Shown one piece after another: positions 7,867-14,367 of a stretch of 14,597 bases of DNA (positions are counted from its first letter, which is position 1; each line of letters opens with the position of its first letter). The notes under the pieces are model-generated. The model did no database searches, was not told the DNA's origin, and saw only the letters and a program-made list of their open reading frames with translations. The position numbers were made by a program, and so were the translations under genes. Source of the stretch: an uncultured Senegalimassilia sp. (lineage in GTDB: Bacteria > Actinomycetota > Coriobacteriia > Coriobacteriales > Eggerthellaceae); contig NZ_CAKTYH010000041.1 of NCBI RefSeq assembly GCF_934632265.1, positions 1-14,597 on the forward strand, read 5' to 3'.

Positions 7867-7890
7867 TTTCGCGAAATGGGCCTTCCCATT
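7867..7890. repeat. Adjacent palindrome and hairpin between divergent genes
   Basis: The palindrome TTTCGCGAAA (7867-7876) abuts AATGGG/CCCATT (7875-7880 and 7885-7890, 4-nt loop). It lies about 100 nt upstream of the zinc-ribbon gene start. It could be an operator or simply a short hairpin. The rest of the 7689-7989 gap shows no coding signal I trust. Confidence 0.3.
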
Positions 7891-7923
7891 GCCGGAGGCG
7901 TCGCATTTTGGGCCATGCGGGGC

Positions 7924-7953
7924 TTGCCGCGGGCGCAGCGGCTCCGGCATACT
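7924..7953 (+). promoter_or_regulatory. Candidate promoter of the zinc-ribbon gene
   Basis: TTGCCG (7924-7929) and CATACT (7948-7953) are each four of six to the sigma-70 consensus, spaced 18 nt. Transcription would start about 30 nt before the ATG, leaving room for the strong ribosome-binding site AAGGAGG at 7977-7983. Confidence 0.35.
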
Positions 7954-7989
7954 CGCAAGTAGCAGCCCCTACGCTCAAGGAGGCCTTAT

Positions 7990-9327
7990 ATGGAAGGGTT
8001 CTTCGCCATCAAATGCCGCAGCTGCGGCGGCCCCATGTACTCCCACCAGCAAACCCGAAGCTTCGATTGCGCCTATTGCGGGGCGAGCACGCCCTGGGCC
8101 GAGGGCGGACCGGAACCGGCACCCGCCATGGGCATCCGTCATACGCCGCTTCAGGTGGTGGACGGCTTGCTGAAGCTGACGCACGTCTCCCAGCTTGAGC
8201 CCGCGCAGGATTCCGAGTGGTCCTACTACAAACCCTACTGGCGCAACATGTCGCTGCTCGAGCGGCTGCTATGGGAAGACCCCGCAACCGCCGACGAGCT
8301 CCAAAACGCCGAGCACGTCAGCGTCCCCTGCCCGTTTTGCGGGGCGGCCTTCGAGGGCAAGTCCACCCAAAGCGTGTTCGAATGCCCCTCGTGCGGCAAC
8401 AAGATCGGCATTGCCGATTTGCTCAAACCCGGTACGTTCAGCAAGCGCCTTTCCATGGGAACGGGGGCGGAATACATTCCTGAACAGGCCCTTCCCTGCC
8501 GCATCTCCGCCCAGCAGGCGCGCGCGAACGCCCTTGCGCTCGTACATCAGCACCCCGACGCCTTCGCCGGACATGCCGTTGACAAGGCTGTCGAAGAGCA
8601 GATGGCGCTCACATACGTGCCCATGGAACTTGCCGATTTGCGTATGATGGCGTCTTTTCCCGGGAAGCGGCCGGGCAAGGAATCGCTTGTGTACTTCGAG
8701 GTGCTCGACTGGGCGTGGCCGAAGACCTATTTCGTCGACATACCGCTGATGGGACTGCTCGAACCGTGGGATTTCTCCGCGGCAGCCCCGTTCGACCCCG
8801 CCATGCAGGAAGGCGATTTCCGCGTGATAGCCGTCGAGGGCCTGCTGAAGAAGAGCGCCGTCATCGACAAGCTGACGTATTCGCTGGCGGGAAACGACGC
8901 CGAGAAGGCGTTCGGCTACCGCAGGAACAGCATGCGTAAATGGGCCCGCAGCGTGCGCAAGCACGCATCGGGGCTGATGCTCGTGCCCATCTATTACGTC
9001 GATCGGCCCGCCTCGGAGGGTCGCGATGGCGAGCAGGTGCGCATAGCCGTGAACGGGCAGACGGGCCGCGCCGCCGCCGTGGTGTTCAACGAGAAGAAGG
9101 AGATCCACGTGCAGGCGCCGCTCAACCCGGGTCTGCATCTGTCCGCCGAGAGCACCGTGCACGCAACGCCCATCGAGGTGAAGTACGCGAAATCGCCGTT
9201 CCTCTACCAGATCGTCCGCATCGGCGGCAACGAGGCCGGCGTCCAAACGGCAATGGCCGCCGAAGGCTCGTATCGAGAAGAGAAACCGCGGCGAAAAGGC
9301 CTGCTCAGCAGGCTGTTCGGGAATTAA
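7990..9327 (+). CDS. Protein with two zinc-ribbon motifs, function unknown
   Basis: The only protein-coding gene clearly read on the plus strand. It has 445 residues. Ribbon 1 is Cys9-x2-Cys12 with Cys27-x2-Cys30; ribbon 2 is Cys114-x2-Cys117 with Cys132-x2-Cys135. Both have the CxxCG knuckles of TFIIB/rubredoxin-like zinc ribbons. From about residue 165 the pattern (LPCRISAQQARANAL, later TYVPMELADL) resembles the long C-terminal region of bacterial proteins annotated as TFIIB-type zinc ribbon-containing, where a YvPf/w motif is typical. No enzyme active site is recognised. There is no signal peptide or transmembrane helix; the basic tail RRKGLLSRLFGN could be amphipathic and touch the membrane. 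The start is firm: AAGGAGG lies 6 nt before the ATG. The gene is divergent from leuB and convergent with leuD, with a strong terminator 165 nt downstream. It may bind nucleic acid or act as a zinc-stabilised scaffold; both are guesses. Confidence 0.88.
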   Translation: MEGFFAIKCRSCGGPMYSHQQTRSFDCAYCGASTPWAEGGPEPAPAMGIRHTPLQVVDGLLKLTHVSQLEPAQDSEWSYYKPYWRNMSLLERLLWEDPATADELQNAEHVSVPCPFCGAAFEGKSTQSVFECPSCGNKIGIADLLKPGTFSKRLSMGTGAEYIPEQALPCRISAQQARANALALVHQHPDAFAGHAVDKAVEEQMALTYVPMELADLRMMASFPGKRPGKESLVYFEVLDWAWPKTYFVDIPLMGLLEPWDFSAAAPFDPAMQEGDFRVIAVEGLLKKSAVIDKLTYSLAGNDAEKAFGYRRNSMRKWARSVRKHASGLMLVPIYYVDRPASEGRDGEQVRIAVNGQTGRAAAVVFNEKKEIHVQAPLNPGLHLSAESTVHATPIEVKYAKSPFLYQIVRIGGNEAGVQTAMAAEGSYREEKPRRKGLLSRLFGN

Positions 9328-9370
9328 GCGAATCTTGCCGCACGTCCCTGGACCGGAAACGAACAGGGAA

Positions 9371-9397
9371 TGAACAGGGGACGGAGGTGCGTTCACG
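9371..9397 (+). repeat. Short hairpin repeat, copy 1
   Basis: A 27-bp unit with ends TGAACA and CGTTCA around the core GGGGACGGAGGTG, then CG. It differs from copies 2 and 3 by one base (C for T before GTTCA), which costs one pair of the terminal stem. A partial tandem echo, GAACAGGGA, starts 11 bp earlier at 9361. It lies 44 nt after the zinc-ribbon gene stop. Confidence 0.85.
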
Positions 9398-9491
9398 GTC
9401 GAAAGCAAGCGCGGACCGGGCAAGAAGCGCGTTCGCATACGCAAACGGAAGATACCGGACGCGCTGATGGCGCGCTGCCCGCCCCGAACGA

Positions 9492-9526
9492 AAGAGGGCG
9501 GCTTGCTGCGCGCAAGCCGCCCTCTT
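9492..9526. terminator. Strong bidirectional terminator between convergent genes
   Basis: A perfect 15-bp stem, AAGAGGGCGGCTTGC (9492-9506) and its complement (9512-9526), closes on the 5-nt loop TGCGC. The arms end in AAG/CTT. The minus strand continues into TTTCGTTC and the plus strand into CTCAGTTTG. It is placed to stop transcription from the zinc-ribbon gene and from leuCD. Outside it, CGCAAAC (9440-9446) and GTTTGCG (9531-9537) could extend a larger fold. Confidence 0.8.
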
Positions 9527-9551
9527 CTCAGTTTGCGGTTGGTGCCCCGCT

Positions 9552-9567
9552 CCCCCCTTGGGGGGGG
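9552..9567. repeat. C6-TT-G8 homopolymer palindrome
   Basis: Six C, two T and eight G in a row, directly before repeat copy 2. The arms could pair, although a 2-nt loop is tight. Long G runs are prone to length change during replication and sequencing. Confidence 0.85.
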
Positions 9568-9571
9568 ACGA

Positions 9572-9598
9572 TGAACAGGGGACGGAGGTGTGTTCACG
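9572..9598 (+). repeat. Short hairpin repeat, copy 2
   Basis: A 27-bp unit with terminal arms TGAACA/TGTTCA around the 13-nt core GGGGACGGAGGTG, then CG. It is identical over all 27 bases to the reverse complement of copy 3 and differs from copy 1 by one base. Confidence 0.9.
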
Positions 9599-9626
9599 AG
9601 CATCCTTCTGCACCGTGAAAGCCAAC

Positions 9627-9653
9627 CGTGAACACACCTCCGTCCCCTGTTCA
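9627..9653 (-). repeat. Short hairpin repeat, copy 3 (inverted)
   Basis: The reverse complement of copy 2, with a 28-nt gap between them. Its own terminal arms extend to 8 bp (CGTGAACA at 9627-9634 and TGTTCACG at 9648-9655). ACCGTGAA occurs twice nearby (9612-9619 and 9625-9632), the second overlapping this copy. It ends 20 nt before the leuD stop codon, so it would lie in the 3' part of the leuCD transcript. Confidence 0.9.
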
Positions 9654-9673
9654 CGAGTCGGCGCTGGTTGCGG

Positions 9674-10171
9674 CTATTCGATGCCCAGCACCTTGCGGGT
9701 GCGGTTGATCAGGCCGCCCTCCTCGATGATCTCGCGGATAAACGGCGGGAACGGCTGGGCCTTGAACGTCTCGCCGGTGGTGGTGTTCGTGATGATGCCG
9801 GCGTCGGCATGCACGTCCACCACATCGCCCTGCTTGATGGCGTCAACGGCCTCGGGGCATTCCATGATGGCCAGGCCGGTGTTGATGGAGTTGCGATAGA
9901 AGATGCGCGCGAAGGACTTGGCGATGACCACGTCCACGCCTGCGGCCTTGATGGCGATCGGCGCATGCTCGCGCGACGACCCGCAGCCGAAGTTCTCGTC
10001 GGCCACGATGATGTCGCCCTTTTCGACCTTCTTCACGAAGTCCTTGTCCAGATCCTCCAGGCAATGCGATGCCAGCCACTCGGGATCGGAGGAGTTGAGG
10101 TAACGGGCCGGGATGATGACGTCGGTGTCGATGTCGCGGCCGTAACGATGCGCGGTACCCTTGAAATGCAT
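9674..10171 (-). CDS. leuD: 3-isopropylmalate dehydratase, small subunit
   Basis: The small subunit pairs with LeuC to isomerise 2-isopropylmalate to 3-isopropylmalate in leucine biosynthesis. It has 165 residues, matching the short LeuD type found in archaea, clostridia and many anaerobes rather than the roughly 200-residue proteobacterial form. The swivel-domain motifs are [14 protein letters not shown] near 12-25, [17 protein letters not shown] near 59-75 (the loop binding the substrate carboxylates) and [17 protein letters not shown] near 84-100. The ATG is preceded by AAGGAA at about 7-nt spacing. It follows leuC with a 22-nt gap on the same strand, so the two form one operon, as expected for subunits made in equal amounts. 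Downstream lie an inverted pair of short repeats and a terminator shared with the convergent gene. The related homoaconitase and citraconate isomerase small subunits look alike; the neighbouring leuB supports leucine synthesis. Confidence 0.95.
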   Translation of the reverse strand: MHFKGTAHRYGRDIDTDVIIPARYLNSSDPEWLASHCLEDLDKDFVKKVEKGDIIVADENFGCGSSREHAPIAIKAAGVDVVIAKSFARIFYRNSINTGLAIMECPEAVDAIKQGDVVDVHADAGIITNTTTGETFKAQPFPPFIREIIEEGGLINRTRKVLGIE

Positions 10172-10193
10172 GATCGGTTCCTTCCCTTATCCG

Positions 10194-11465
10194 TTATTCC
10201 GCAATATCCTCGGGCAGGCCGATGTGGCCGAGCACGGCGCTGGCCGCGGCAACGGCCGGGCTTGCCAGGTACACCTCGGACGTGGGGTCGCCCATGCGGC
10301 CGACGAAGTTGCGGTTCGAGGTGGAAACGCAGCGCTCGCCGGCGGCCAGGATGCCCATGTAGCCGCCCAGGCACGGGCCGCACGTGGGCGTGGAAACGGC
10401 GCAGTTGGCGTCAAGGAACACGTCCATCAGGCCCTCGGCGATGCACTGCTTGTACACGGCCTGCGTTGCCGGGATGACGATGCAGCGCACGTCAGGGTGC
10501 ACTTTGCGGCCGCGCAGCACGTCGGCGGCCTGGCGCATATCCTCCAAGCGGCCGTTGGTGCAGCTGCCGATGACGGCCTGGTCGATCTTCACGTCGCGCG
10601 ACTCGGCCGCCGGGCGCGTGTTGGACGGCAGATGCGGCCACGCCACGGTAGCCGGGATGTCGGCGGCGTCGATCTCGTACACATGGGCGTACACGGCGTC
10701 GGGGTCGGAGTGATATTCGGTATAGGGGCGCTCGGTGCGACCGTCCATGTAGGCGCGCGTGATGTCGTCGACTTCGATGAGGCCCGCCTTGCCGCCAGCC
10801 TCGATAGCCATGTTGGAGATGGAAAGGCGCTGGTCCATGGACATGGTGCGGATGGCGCTGCCCGTGAACTCCATGGCCTTGTACAGCGCGCCGTCGACGC
10901 CGATCATGCCAATGATGTACAAGATGACGTCCTTGCCGGTAACGCCGGGGGCAAGCTGGCCGTCGATCTTGAACAGCAGGCTTTCGGGCACCTTGAACCA
11001 CGCCTTGCCCGTGGCGTACCCGACGGCGGCGTCGGTGGAGCCCACGCCGGTGGAGAACGCGCCGAGCGCACCATAGGTGCAGGTATGGGAATCGGCGCCG
11101 ATGATCAGATCGCCCGCGCCCACGACGCCCTGCTCGGGCAGCAGCGCGTGCTCGACGCCCATGCAGCCGACCTCGTAGTAATGCGTGATGCCCTGCTCGC
11201 GGGCGAAATCGCGCACCTGCTTGGCCTGCTCGGCGCTTTTGATGTCCTTGTTCGGGACGTAATGATCGGGAACCAGCGCGATCTTGGTGGGATTGAAGAC
11301 CTTCTCCACGCCGATCTGCTTGAAATTCTTGATGGCGATAGGCGACGTGATGTCGTTGGAAAGCACCAGGTCGAGATTGCACTCGATCAATTGCCCCGGC
11401 TCGACTTCGTCAAGCCCCGCATGTGCGGCCAAGATCTTCTCGGCCATGGTCATGGGACGTGCCAT
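10194..11465 (-). CDS. leuC: 3-isopropylmalate dehydratase, large subunit
   Basis: Aconitase-family subunit carrying the [4Fe-4S] cluster that isomerises 2-isopropylmalate together with LeuD. It has 423 residues, the shorter archaeal/clostridial LeuC type (about 420) rather than the 465-residue proteobacterial one. Seen in order: [20 protein letters not shown] at 123-142, and the cluster ligands Cys302 in GSCTNGR plus Cys362 and Cys365 in [10 protein letters not shown]. Substrate-contact segments follow, including [13 protein letters not shown] at 381-393. The open frame extends 119 codons further upstream, but the ATG at 11463-11465 has AAGGAG at 6-nt spacing and the protein aligns from there. 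An extended -10 promoter lies about 72 nt upstream, and a hairpin lies in the leader. The enzyme is oxygen-sensitive in this family, in keeping with an anaerobic host. Confidence 0.97.
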   Translation of the reverse strand: MARPMTMAEKILAAHAGLDEVEPGQLIECNLDLVLSNDITSPIAIKNFKQIGVEKVFNPTKIALVPDHYVPNKDIKSAEQAKQVRDFAREQGITHYYEVGCMGVEHALLPEQGVVGAGDLIIGADSHTCTYGALGAFSTGVGSTDAAVGYATGKAWFKVPESLLFKIDGQLAPGVTGKDVILYIIGMIGVDGALYKAMEFTGSAIRTMSMDQRLSISNMAIEAGGKAGLIEVDDITRAYMDGRTERPYTEYHSDPDAVYAHVYEIDAADIPATVAWPHLPSNTRPAAESRDVKIDQAVIGSCTNGRLEDMRQAADVLRGRKVHPDVRCIVIPATQAVYKQCIAEGLMDVFLDANCAVSTPTCGPCLGGYMGILAAGERCVSTSNRNFVGRMGDPTSEVYLASPAVAAASAVLGHIGLPEDIAE

Positions 11466-11494
11466 GTTCGCTCCTTCGATTTGCAGCCTCGCGC

Positions 11495-11518
11495 GCCCGC
11501 GCACCCCGTGCACCGGGC
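11495..11518 (-). promoter_or_regulatory. Hairpin in the leuC 5' leader
   Basis: The outer arms GCCCG (11495-11499) and CGGGC (11514-11518) and inner arms GCAC (11501-11504) and GTGC (11508-11511) form a stem with a small internal loop. It lies between the promoter and the ribosome-binding site. It could modulate translation, but nothing marks it as a known riboswitch or attenuator, and there is no space for a leucine-rich leader peptide. Confidence 0.3.
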
Positions 11519-11536
11519 GTTTTGAAAAACTTGCTG

Positions 11537-11545
11537 ATTGTACCA
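11537..11545 (-). promoter_or_regulatory. Extended -10 promoter of leuCD
   Basis: The minus strand reads TGGTACAAT, a TGn extension joined to the -10-like hexamer TACAAT. Transcription would start near 11530, giving a leader of about 65 nt. No good -35 is present, as is usual for extended -10 promoters. Confidence 0.5.
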
Positions 11546-11566
11546 CCGGCGTTTCTCGAAATAATG

Positions 11567-11589
11567 GAAGAGCCCCGTCGGGGCTCTTC
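11567..11589. terminator. Hairpin upstream of leuC, likely terminator of the 11722-12201 gene
   Basis: A perfect 10-bp stem, GAAGAGCCCC (11567-11576) and GGGGCTCTTC (11580-11589), with a 3-nt loop. The minus strand continues CATTATTTCG and the plus strand TTTGTAAC, so a partial T tract exists on both sides. It lies 133 nt past the stop of the membrane-protein gene and just upstream of the leuC promoter. It therefore insulates leuCD and is not an attenuator inside the leu transcript. Confidence 0.65.
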
Positions 11590-11592
11590 TTT

Positions 11593-11608
11593 GTAACATA
11601 TTGTTTAC
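11593..11608. promoter_or_regulatory. Imperfect inverted repeat upstream of the leuC promoter
   Basis: GTAAC (11593-11597) and GTTTAC (11603-11608) are imperfectly complementary, in a locally A/T-rich patch about 50 nt upstream of the leuC -10. It resembles the GTTAC/GTAAC repeat before leuB, so a shared regulator is conceivable. The spacer lengths differ, which weakens the link. Confidence 0.25.
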
Positions 11609-11721
11609 GTTCGTTGACGCGGAGAATGCGCCGTGGCACCAGGCCAACACCTGGCAAAAACCCGAACGCGATCATCCGCAAGCCGGCAACATGGCCAGCC
11701 GCCGCAGCGGAGAGCCCGATG

Positions 11722-12201
11722 TTACCAGGTTCCGCCGTACGGGCCGTAGTAGCCGGCGTCGCAAGCGGCGACGAACGCGGCGAGCATGCCGCCCACCATG
11801 ACGGTGAGGATGATGCCGGCAAGCATCCACACGGCGAAGCCGATGGCCGAGAACTTCACGGCATCGTTTTTCACCTGCGGATACTTATCGGCGTTGCAAA
11901 CCCAGGCAAGCAAAATGCCCGGGATGCCCACCAACGCGCCGATGACGAGCCAGGCGAACTTCATGCCGCCCGAAAGCTTCGTAAGCGGCGCCGGCGGGTA
12001 CACCGGCTGCGTATATACGGGCTGTGCGTAGGGCTGCTGTTGCTGGGCCTGCGCATACGGCTGCTGCTCGGGCTGAGGCTGCGCCGGGGGCACCTGCGAC
12101 GCGGCAGGGGCGCCTTGGGGCTGGGCGGCGGGTTGATTCTGAGGCTGCTGGGAAGCCGGCTGCTCGGGCTGCGGGATGGGGTTATCGTTATGCTCGGTCA
12201 T
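11722..12201 (-). CDS. Small membrane protein with a Pro/Gln-rich N-terminal tail
   Basis: A 159-residue protein of unknown function. Residues 1-73 are low-complexity, rich in Pro, Gln and Ala, with repeated QQPYAQ-like units (QQPYAQ twice, then [11 protein letters not shown]), and are probably disordered. Two hydrophobic helices follow: one from about 80 ([20 protein letters not shown]) and one from about 119 ([20 protein letters not shown]). The segment between them has charged residues ([16 protein letters not shown]). The C-terminus is short and rich in Gly and Tyr. This layout is common in actinobacterial membrane proteins with DUF4190- or TM2-like helical hairpins, but I cannot assign a family. 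No signal peptide is seen; the tail is probably cytoplasmic. The start ATG has AAAGG at about 8-nt spacing. It is monocistronic, between terminators at 12308-12336 and 11567-11589. Confidence 0.85.
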   Translation of the reverse strand: MTEHNDNPIPQPEQPASQQPQNQPAAQPQGAPAASQVPPAQPQPEQQPYAQAQQQQPYAQPVYTQPVYPPAPLTKLSGGMKFAWLVIGALVGIPGILLAWVCNADKYPQVKNDAVKFSAIGFAVWMLAGIILTVMVGGMLAAFVAACDAGYYGPYGGTW

Positions 12202-12257
12202 GACCGGACCTTTCTCTTGGTTGCGCTGTCGCGCTTGGGCTGCGCTTCGATATCCCC

Positions 12258-12263
12258 AGTATA
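12258..12263 (-). promoter_or_regulatory. Likely -10 element of the 11722-12201 gene
   Basis: The minus strand reads TATACT, five of six to the -10 consensus, 57 nt before the ATG. A weak TTGCGC at 12288-12283 lies at a long 19-nt spacing. The upstream gene ends in a terminator, so this gene needs its own promoter. Confidence 0.4.
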
Positions 12264-12307
12264 CGCACGGACCGCCGCCTCAGCGCAAACCGTTGCCATC
12301 CCGACGC

Positions 12308-12336
12308 AAAACGGGCGGCCCCGTTGACCGCCCGTT
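12308..12336 (-). terminator. Rho-independent terminator of the prenyl synthase / PG-binding operon
   Basis: AACGGGCGG (12310-12318) and CCGCCCGTT (12328-12336) form a 9-bp stem with a 9-nt loop. On the minus strand the stem runs into TTTTGCG. It begins 28 nt past the stop codon of the gene at 12364-13263. Confidence 0.75.
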
Positions 12337-12363
12337 AACGATGATACTTCTCGCCAGCCGCCG

Positions 12364-13263
12364 CTACCGCTTCGCGAGCGCCGTGCACAGCGCATCGAGC
12401 AGCGTGATGGCGAAATGCTGGGCCGAACGACCCATGCCGGCGTCCTCCCACATGCTGCCGGGAAGTTCAACGGCGATGCGCGCCGGGTCGGCCTGCATGG
12501 CCGCCTCAAGCGCCGACTCCAGGCGCATGGACAGCGTCTCCTCGGGAGCGAATCCCACGCGAGGCGCGTTGCCCGTTTCCTCCTCGGGCAGCACGATGTG
12601 CACGAGCAGCATCTGCTCGTCGGGCGCCACCAGCAGGTTATCGGCGCTGACGATCTTCGACGCGGGGTTGGTGGCAAGCGCCAGGTTGCTCATGCGCGAG
12701 GCCACGCTGCGCGTGAACTCCTGCGTGCCGAACAGGCACAGCGCGTTACGCTCGAGCACGCCGGCCGCACGCGCGAAGCCCAGGTGCGAGGAGCCGCGCA
12801 CGGCCTCCTTGCCCTCCCAGGAATGATGCAGGTTGCGGATGGCGGCATAGGTGTACGCGCCGGCGATGCCGTCGGTGGGCAGGCCCAGGTTCGTCTGAAA
12901 CTTGCGCAAGGCAAGCTCGGTGAACGCGCCGAAGATGCCGTCGATGTCGCCGCAGGCGAAGCCGAGCGCCGAAAGCGCCTTCTGCAGCTGCTGCACGTCA
13001 TGGCCGTGGAAGTGGGGCATGCGCAGGTACAGCGTGCGGTCGCCCAGGCAAAACGATGCGTCCACCAGGGCAGCCCACGTTTTCTCGTCCACTTCTTCGC
13101 CGCACTCGAGCTGCGCCTGGGAACGGAAGGAAGCGACGGCCTTCGCCGTTTCAGACCCGAACAGGCCGTCCACGTGAGCTTCATCCAAAAGCCCGATGCG
13201 GGAAAGACGATGCTGCACGTCCTCGACGGCAGCTCCGGAATCGTTGAGTTTAATGGTTTCCAT
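12364..13263 (-). CDS. Protein with two peptidoglycan-binding (PG_binding_1) domains
   Basis: 299 residues with two tandem PG_binding_1 repeats. The first (about 3-70) reads LNDSGAAVEDVQHRLSRIGL and then VDGLFGSETAKAVASFR. The second (about 78-145) reads HGHDVQQLQKALSALGF and then IDGIFGAFTELALRKFQTNL. Such domains bind cell-wall peptidoglycan or its fragments. Residues 150-299 form a third domain without the His/Glu zinc ligands expected of an Amidase_3 enzyme, although the order (two binding domains, then an alpha/beta domain) recalls actinobacterial CwlM, a cytoplasmic regulator of peptidoglycan synthesis with an amidase fold. No signal peptide or membrane helix is visible, so export is not supported. 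The ATG, with AGGTGG just upstream, is preferred over a GTG three codons earlier. It starts 9 nt after the prenyl synthase stop, so the two are co-transcribed, and a terminator follows. CwlM-like function is an inference. Confidence 0.85.
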   Translation of the reverse strand: METIKLNDSGAAVEDVQHRLSRIGLLDEAHVDGLFGSETAKAVASFRSQAQLECGEEVDEKTWAALVDASFCLGDRTLYLRMPHFHGHDVQQLQKALSALGFACGDIDGIFGAFTELALRKFQTNLGLPTDGIAGAYTYAAIRNLHHSWEGKEAVRGSSHLGFARAAGVLERNALCLFGTQEFTRSVASRMSNLALATNPASKIVSADNLLVAPDEQMLLVHIVLPEEETGNAPRVGFAPEETLSMRLESALEAAMQADPARIAVELPGSMWEDAGMGRSAQHFAITLLDALCTALAKR

Positions 13264-13272
13264 TGCACCCAC

Positions 13273-14328
13273 CTACTTCAGTCGGTTCACAAACCAATCG
13301 GCCATGGAGATCAGAAGATCGCGCGACAGGGACGGCCCCACCTTTTCCACCAAACGCTCCTTCGCGACGTTGGTCAGGTTCTCCGCATAGCTGCGCGCAT
13401 ACTCGACGCTGCCCGTGGCCTGCATGATGTCGACCGCCTCGGCGAGCACCGCCGGGTCCTTCTCCTTGGCGGACAGGATCTGGATAAGGCGCTCGCGCGC
13501 CTCGGGGGCGGCGTTTGCCAGGGCGTGCACCACCACCAGCGTGCGCTTGCCCTCGGTGATATCGCTGCGGAAGTCCTTCTTCGTGGACTCCTCGCTGCCG
13601 ATGAGGTTGAGCAGGTCGTCTTGGATCTGGAACGCCAGGCCCGTGGCAAGGCCGTAGCTGCGCAGGGCCTCAACCTCTTCTGCCGTGCCGCCGCCGATGA
13701 TGGCGCCCACGGCCAGCGGCACCGCGCCGGAGTAATGGGCGGTTTTGTGCGTGGCCATGACCAGATAGTCCTCGGGGGTAATGTCGTAACGGCCGTCGCG
13801 CGCCCATCCGATGTCGAGGGCCTGGCCCTCGATGGTGCGGCGCGTCATTTCGATGAGCTCGGAGATAACGCGCACCTTCGTATGGTCGTCAAGGTCGGGG
13901 TCTTCCACAACCGTGCCGTTGACCAGGGACAAGGCAAGATCGCCCGCATTGATGGCAAGGCCGATGCCCTCCGTGCAGTGCATGCACGGCTCACCGCGGC
14001 GAAGCTCCGCCTCGTCGGCGATATCATCGTGGATGAGCGCCGCGGTATGGAAGTGCTCGATGGCGGCCGCTGCGCTGGTTGCCAAGCGCATGTCGCCGCC
14101 CACGGCCAGGCATGCGGCGAAGCAGATGAGCGGGCGATGGCGTTTGCCGCCGTTTTCGCTGTACCGCTTCAGCGGCGTGTACAGATAACGATCCATATCG
14201 GGATGCGTTCCTGCGGGAAGGTAGGTGTTCACCAGATCCCCTACCTGATCGGCATAGGCCATCAGATAGCCTTCGAAGGTTTTGGGGGGTTCGGCTACGT
14301 CTGCGATGATCTCGTTAATGTTTTTCAT
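13273..14328 (-). CDS. trans-Polyprenyl diphosphate synthase (GGPP or longer chain)
   Basis: Head-to-tail prenyltransferase that condenses isopentenyl diphosphate onto allylic diphosphates, giving precursors for menaquinone side chains or other isoprenoids; cytoplasmic. It has 351 residues. GGKRHRP at 60-66 binds isopentenyl diphosphate. The first Asp-rich motif is DDIAD at 101-105, followed by ELRRGEP. Lys195 and Thr196 match the usual KTA motif. The second Asp-rich motif is QDDLLN at 236-241, with Asn in place of the last Asp, a variant also seen in eukaryotic GGPP synthases. Ala96 and Ala97, at -5 and -4 from the first motif, leave room for chains longer than C15. An upstream-extended frame (TTG/GTG starts) is rejected because the promoter-like TGGTACCAT would lie inside it. 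The ribosome-binding site (AAGAAAG) is modest. The first gene of an operon with the PG-binding protein. Confidence 0.93.
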   Translation of the reverse strand: MKNINEIIADVAEPPKTFEGYLMAYADQVGDLVNTYLPAGTHPDMDRYLYTPLKRYSENGGKRHRPLICFAACLAVGGDMRLATSAAAAIEHFHTAALIHDDIADEAELRRGEPCMHCTEGIGLAINAGDLALSLVNGTVVEDPDLDDHTKVRVISELIEMTRRTIEGQALDIGWARDGRYDITPEDYLVMATHKTAHYSGAVPLAVGAIIGGGTAEEVEALRSYGLATGLAFQIQDDLLNLIGSEESTKKDFRSDITEGKRTLVVVHALANAAPEARERLIQILSAKEKDPAVLAEAVDIMQATGSVEYARSYAENLTNVAKERLVEKVGPSLSRDLLISMADWFVNRLK

Positions 14329-14367
14329 AGCGCTTTCTTGATTCGAATCGCTTGCATGCTTAAGGCA

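Noticed and set aside
7715..7978. Minus-strand small frames in the leuB / zinc-ribbon divergent gap
   Set aside because: No ribosome-binding site, Arg/Ala-rich composition typical of random GC-rich frames, and they run through several palindromes.
6477..8198. Plus-strand frame across leuB and the start of the zinc-ribbon gene
   Set aside because: Antisense to leuB, and it overlaps the zinc-ribbon gene out of frame.
9370..9618. Small plus-strand frame with MNRGRRCVH at both ends
   Set aside because: The duplicated peptide is just repeat copies 1 and 2 read in the same frame; the frame also passes through the terminator hairpin.
8269..9654. Minus-strand open frame through the repeat island and the zinc-ribbon gene
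   Set aside because: It is antisense to the zinc-ribbon gene, and its N-terminus is simply the translated short repeats (VNTPPSPVH-type peptides repeated), an artefact often seen with such repeats.
9361..9655. Repeat cluster as a CRISPR array
   Set aside because: Only three copies, in mixed orientation, with unequal gaps of 174 and 28 nt and no cas genes in the window.
11530..11550. GGTGGTAC upstream of leuC as part of a T-box riboswitch
   Set aside because: The T-box core requires GGTGGnACCGCG and a downstream terminator; here the match breaks after GGTGGTAC and the only strong hairpin lies upstream, so an extended -10 promoter explains it better.
11567..11589. The hairpin before leuC as a leucine attenuator
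   Set aside because: It lies upstream of the likely promoter and no leader peptide with leucine codons is found between promoter and leuC.
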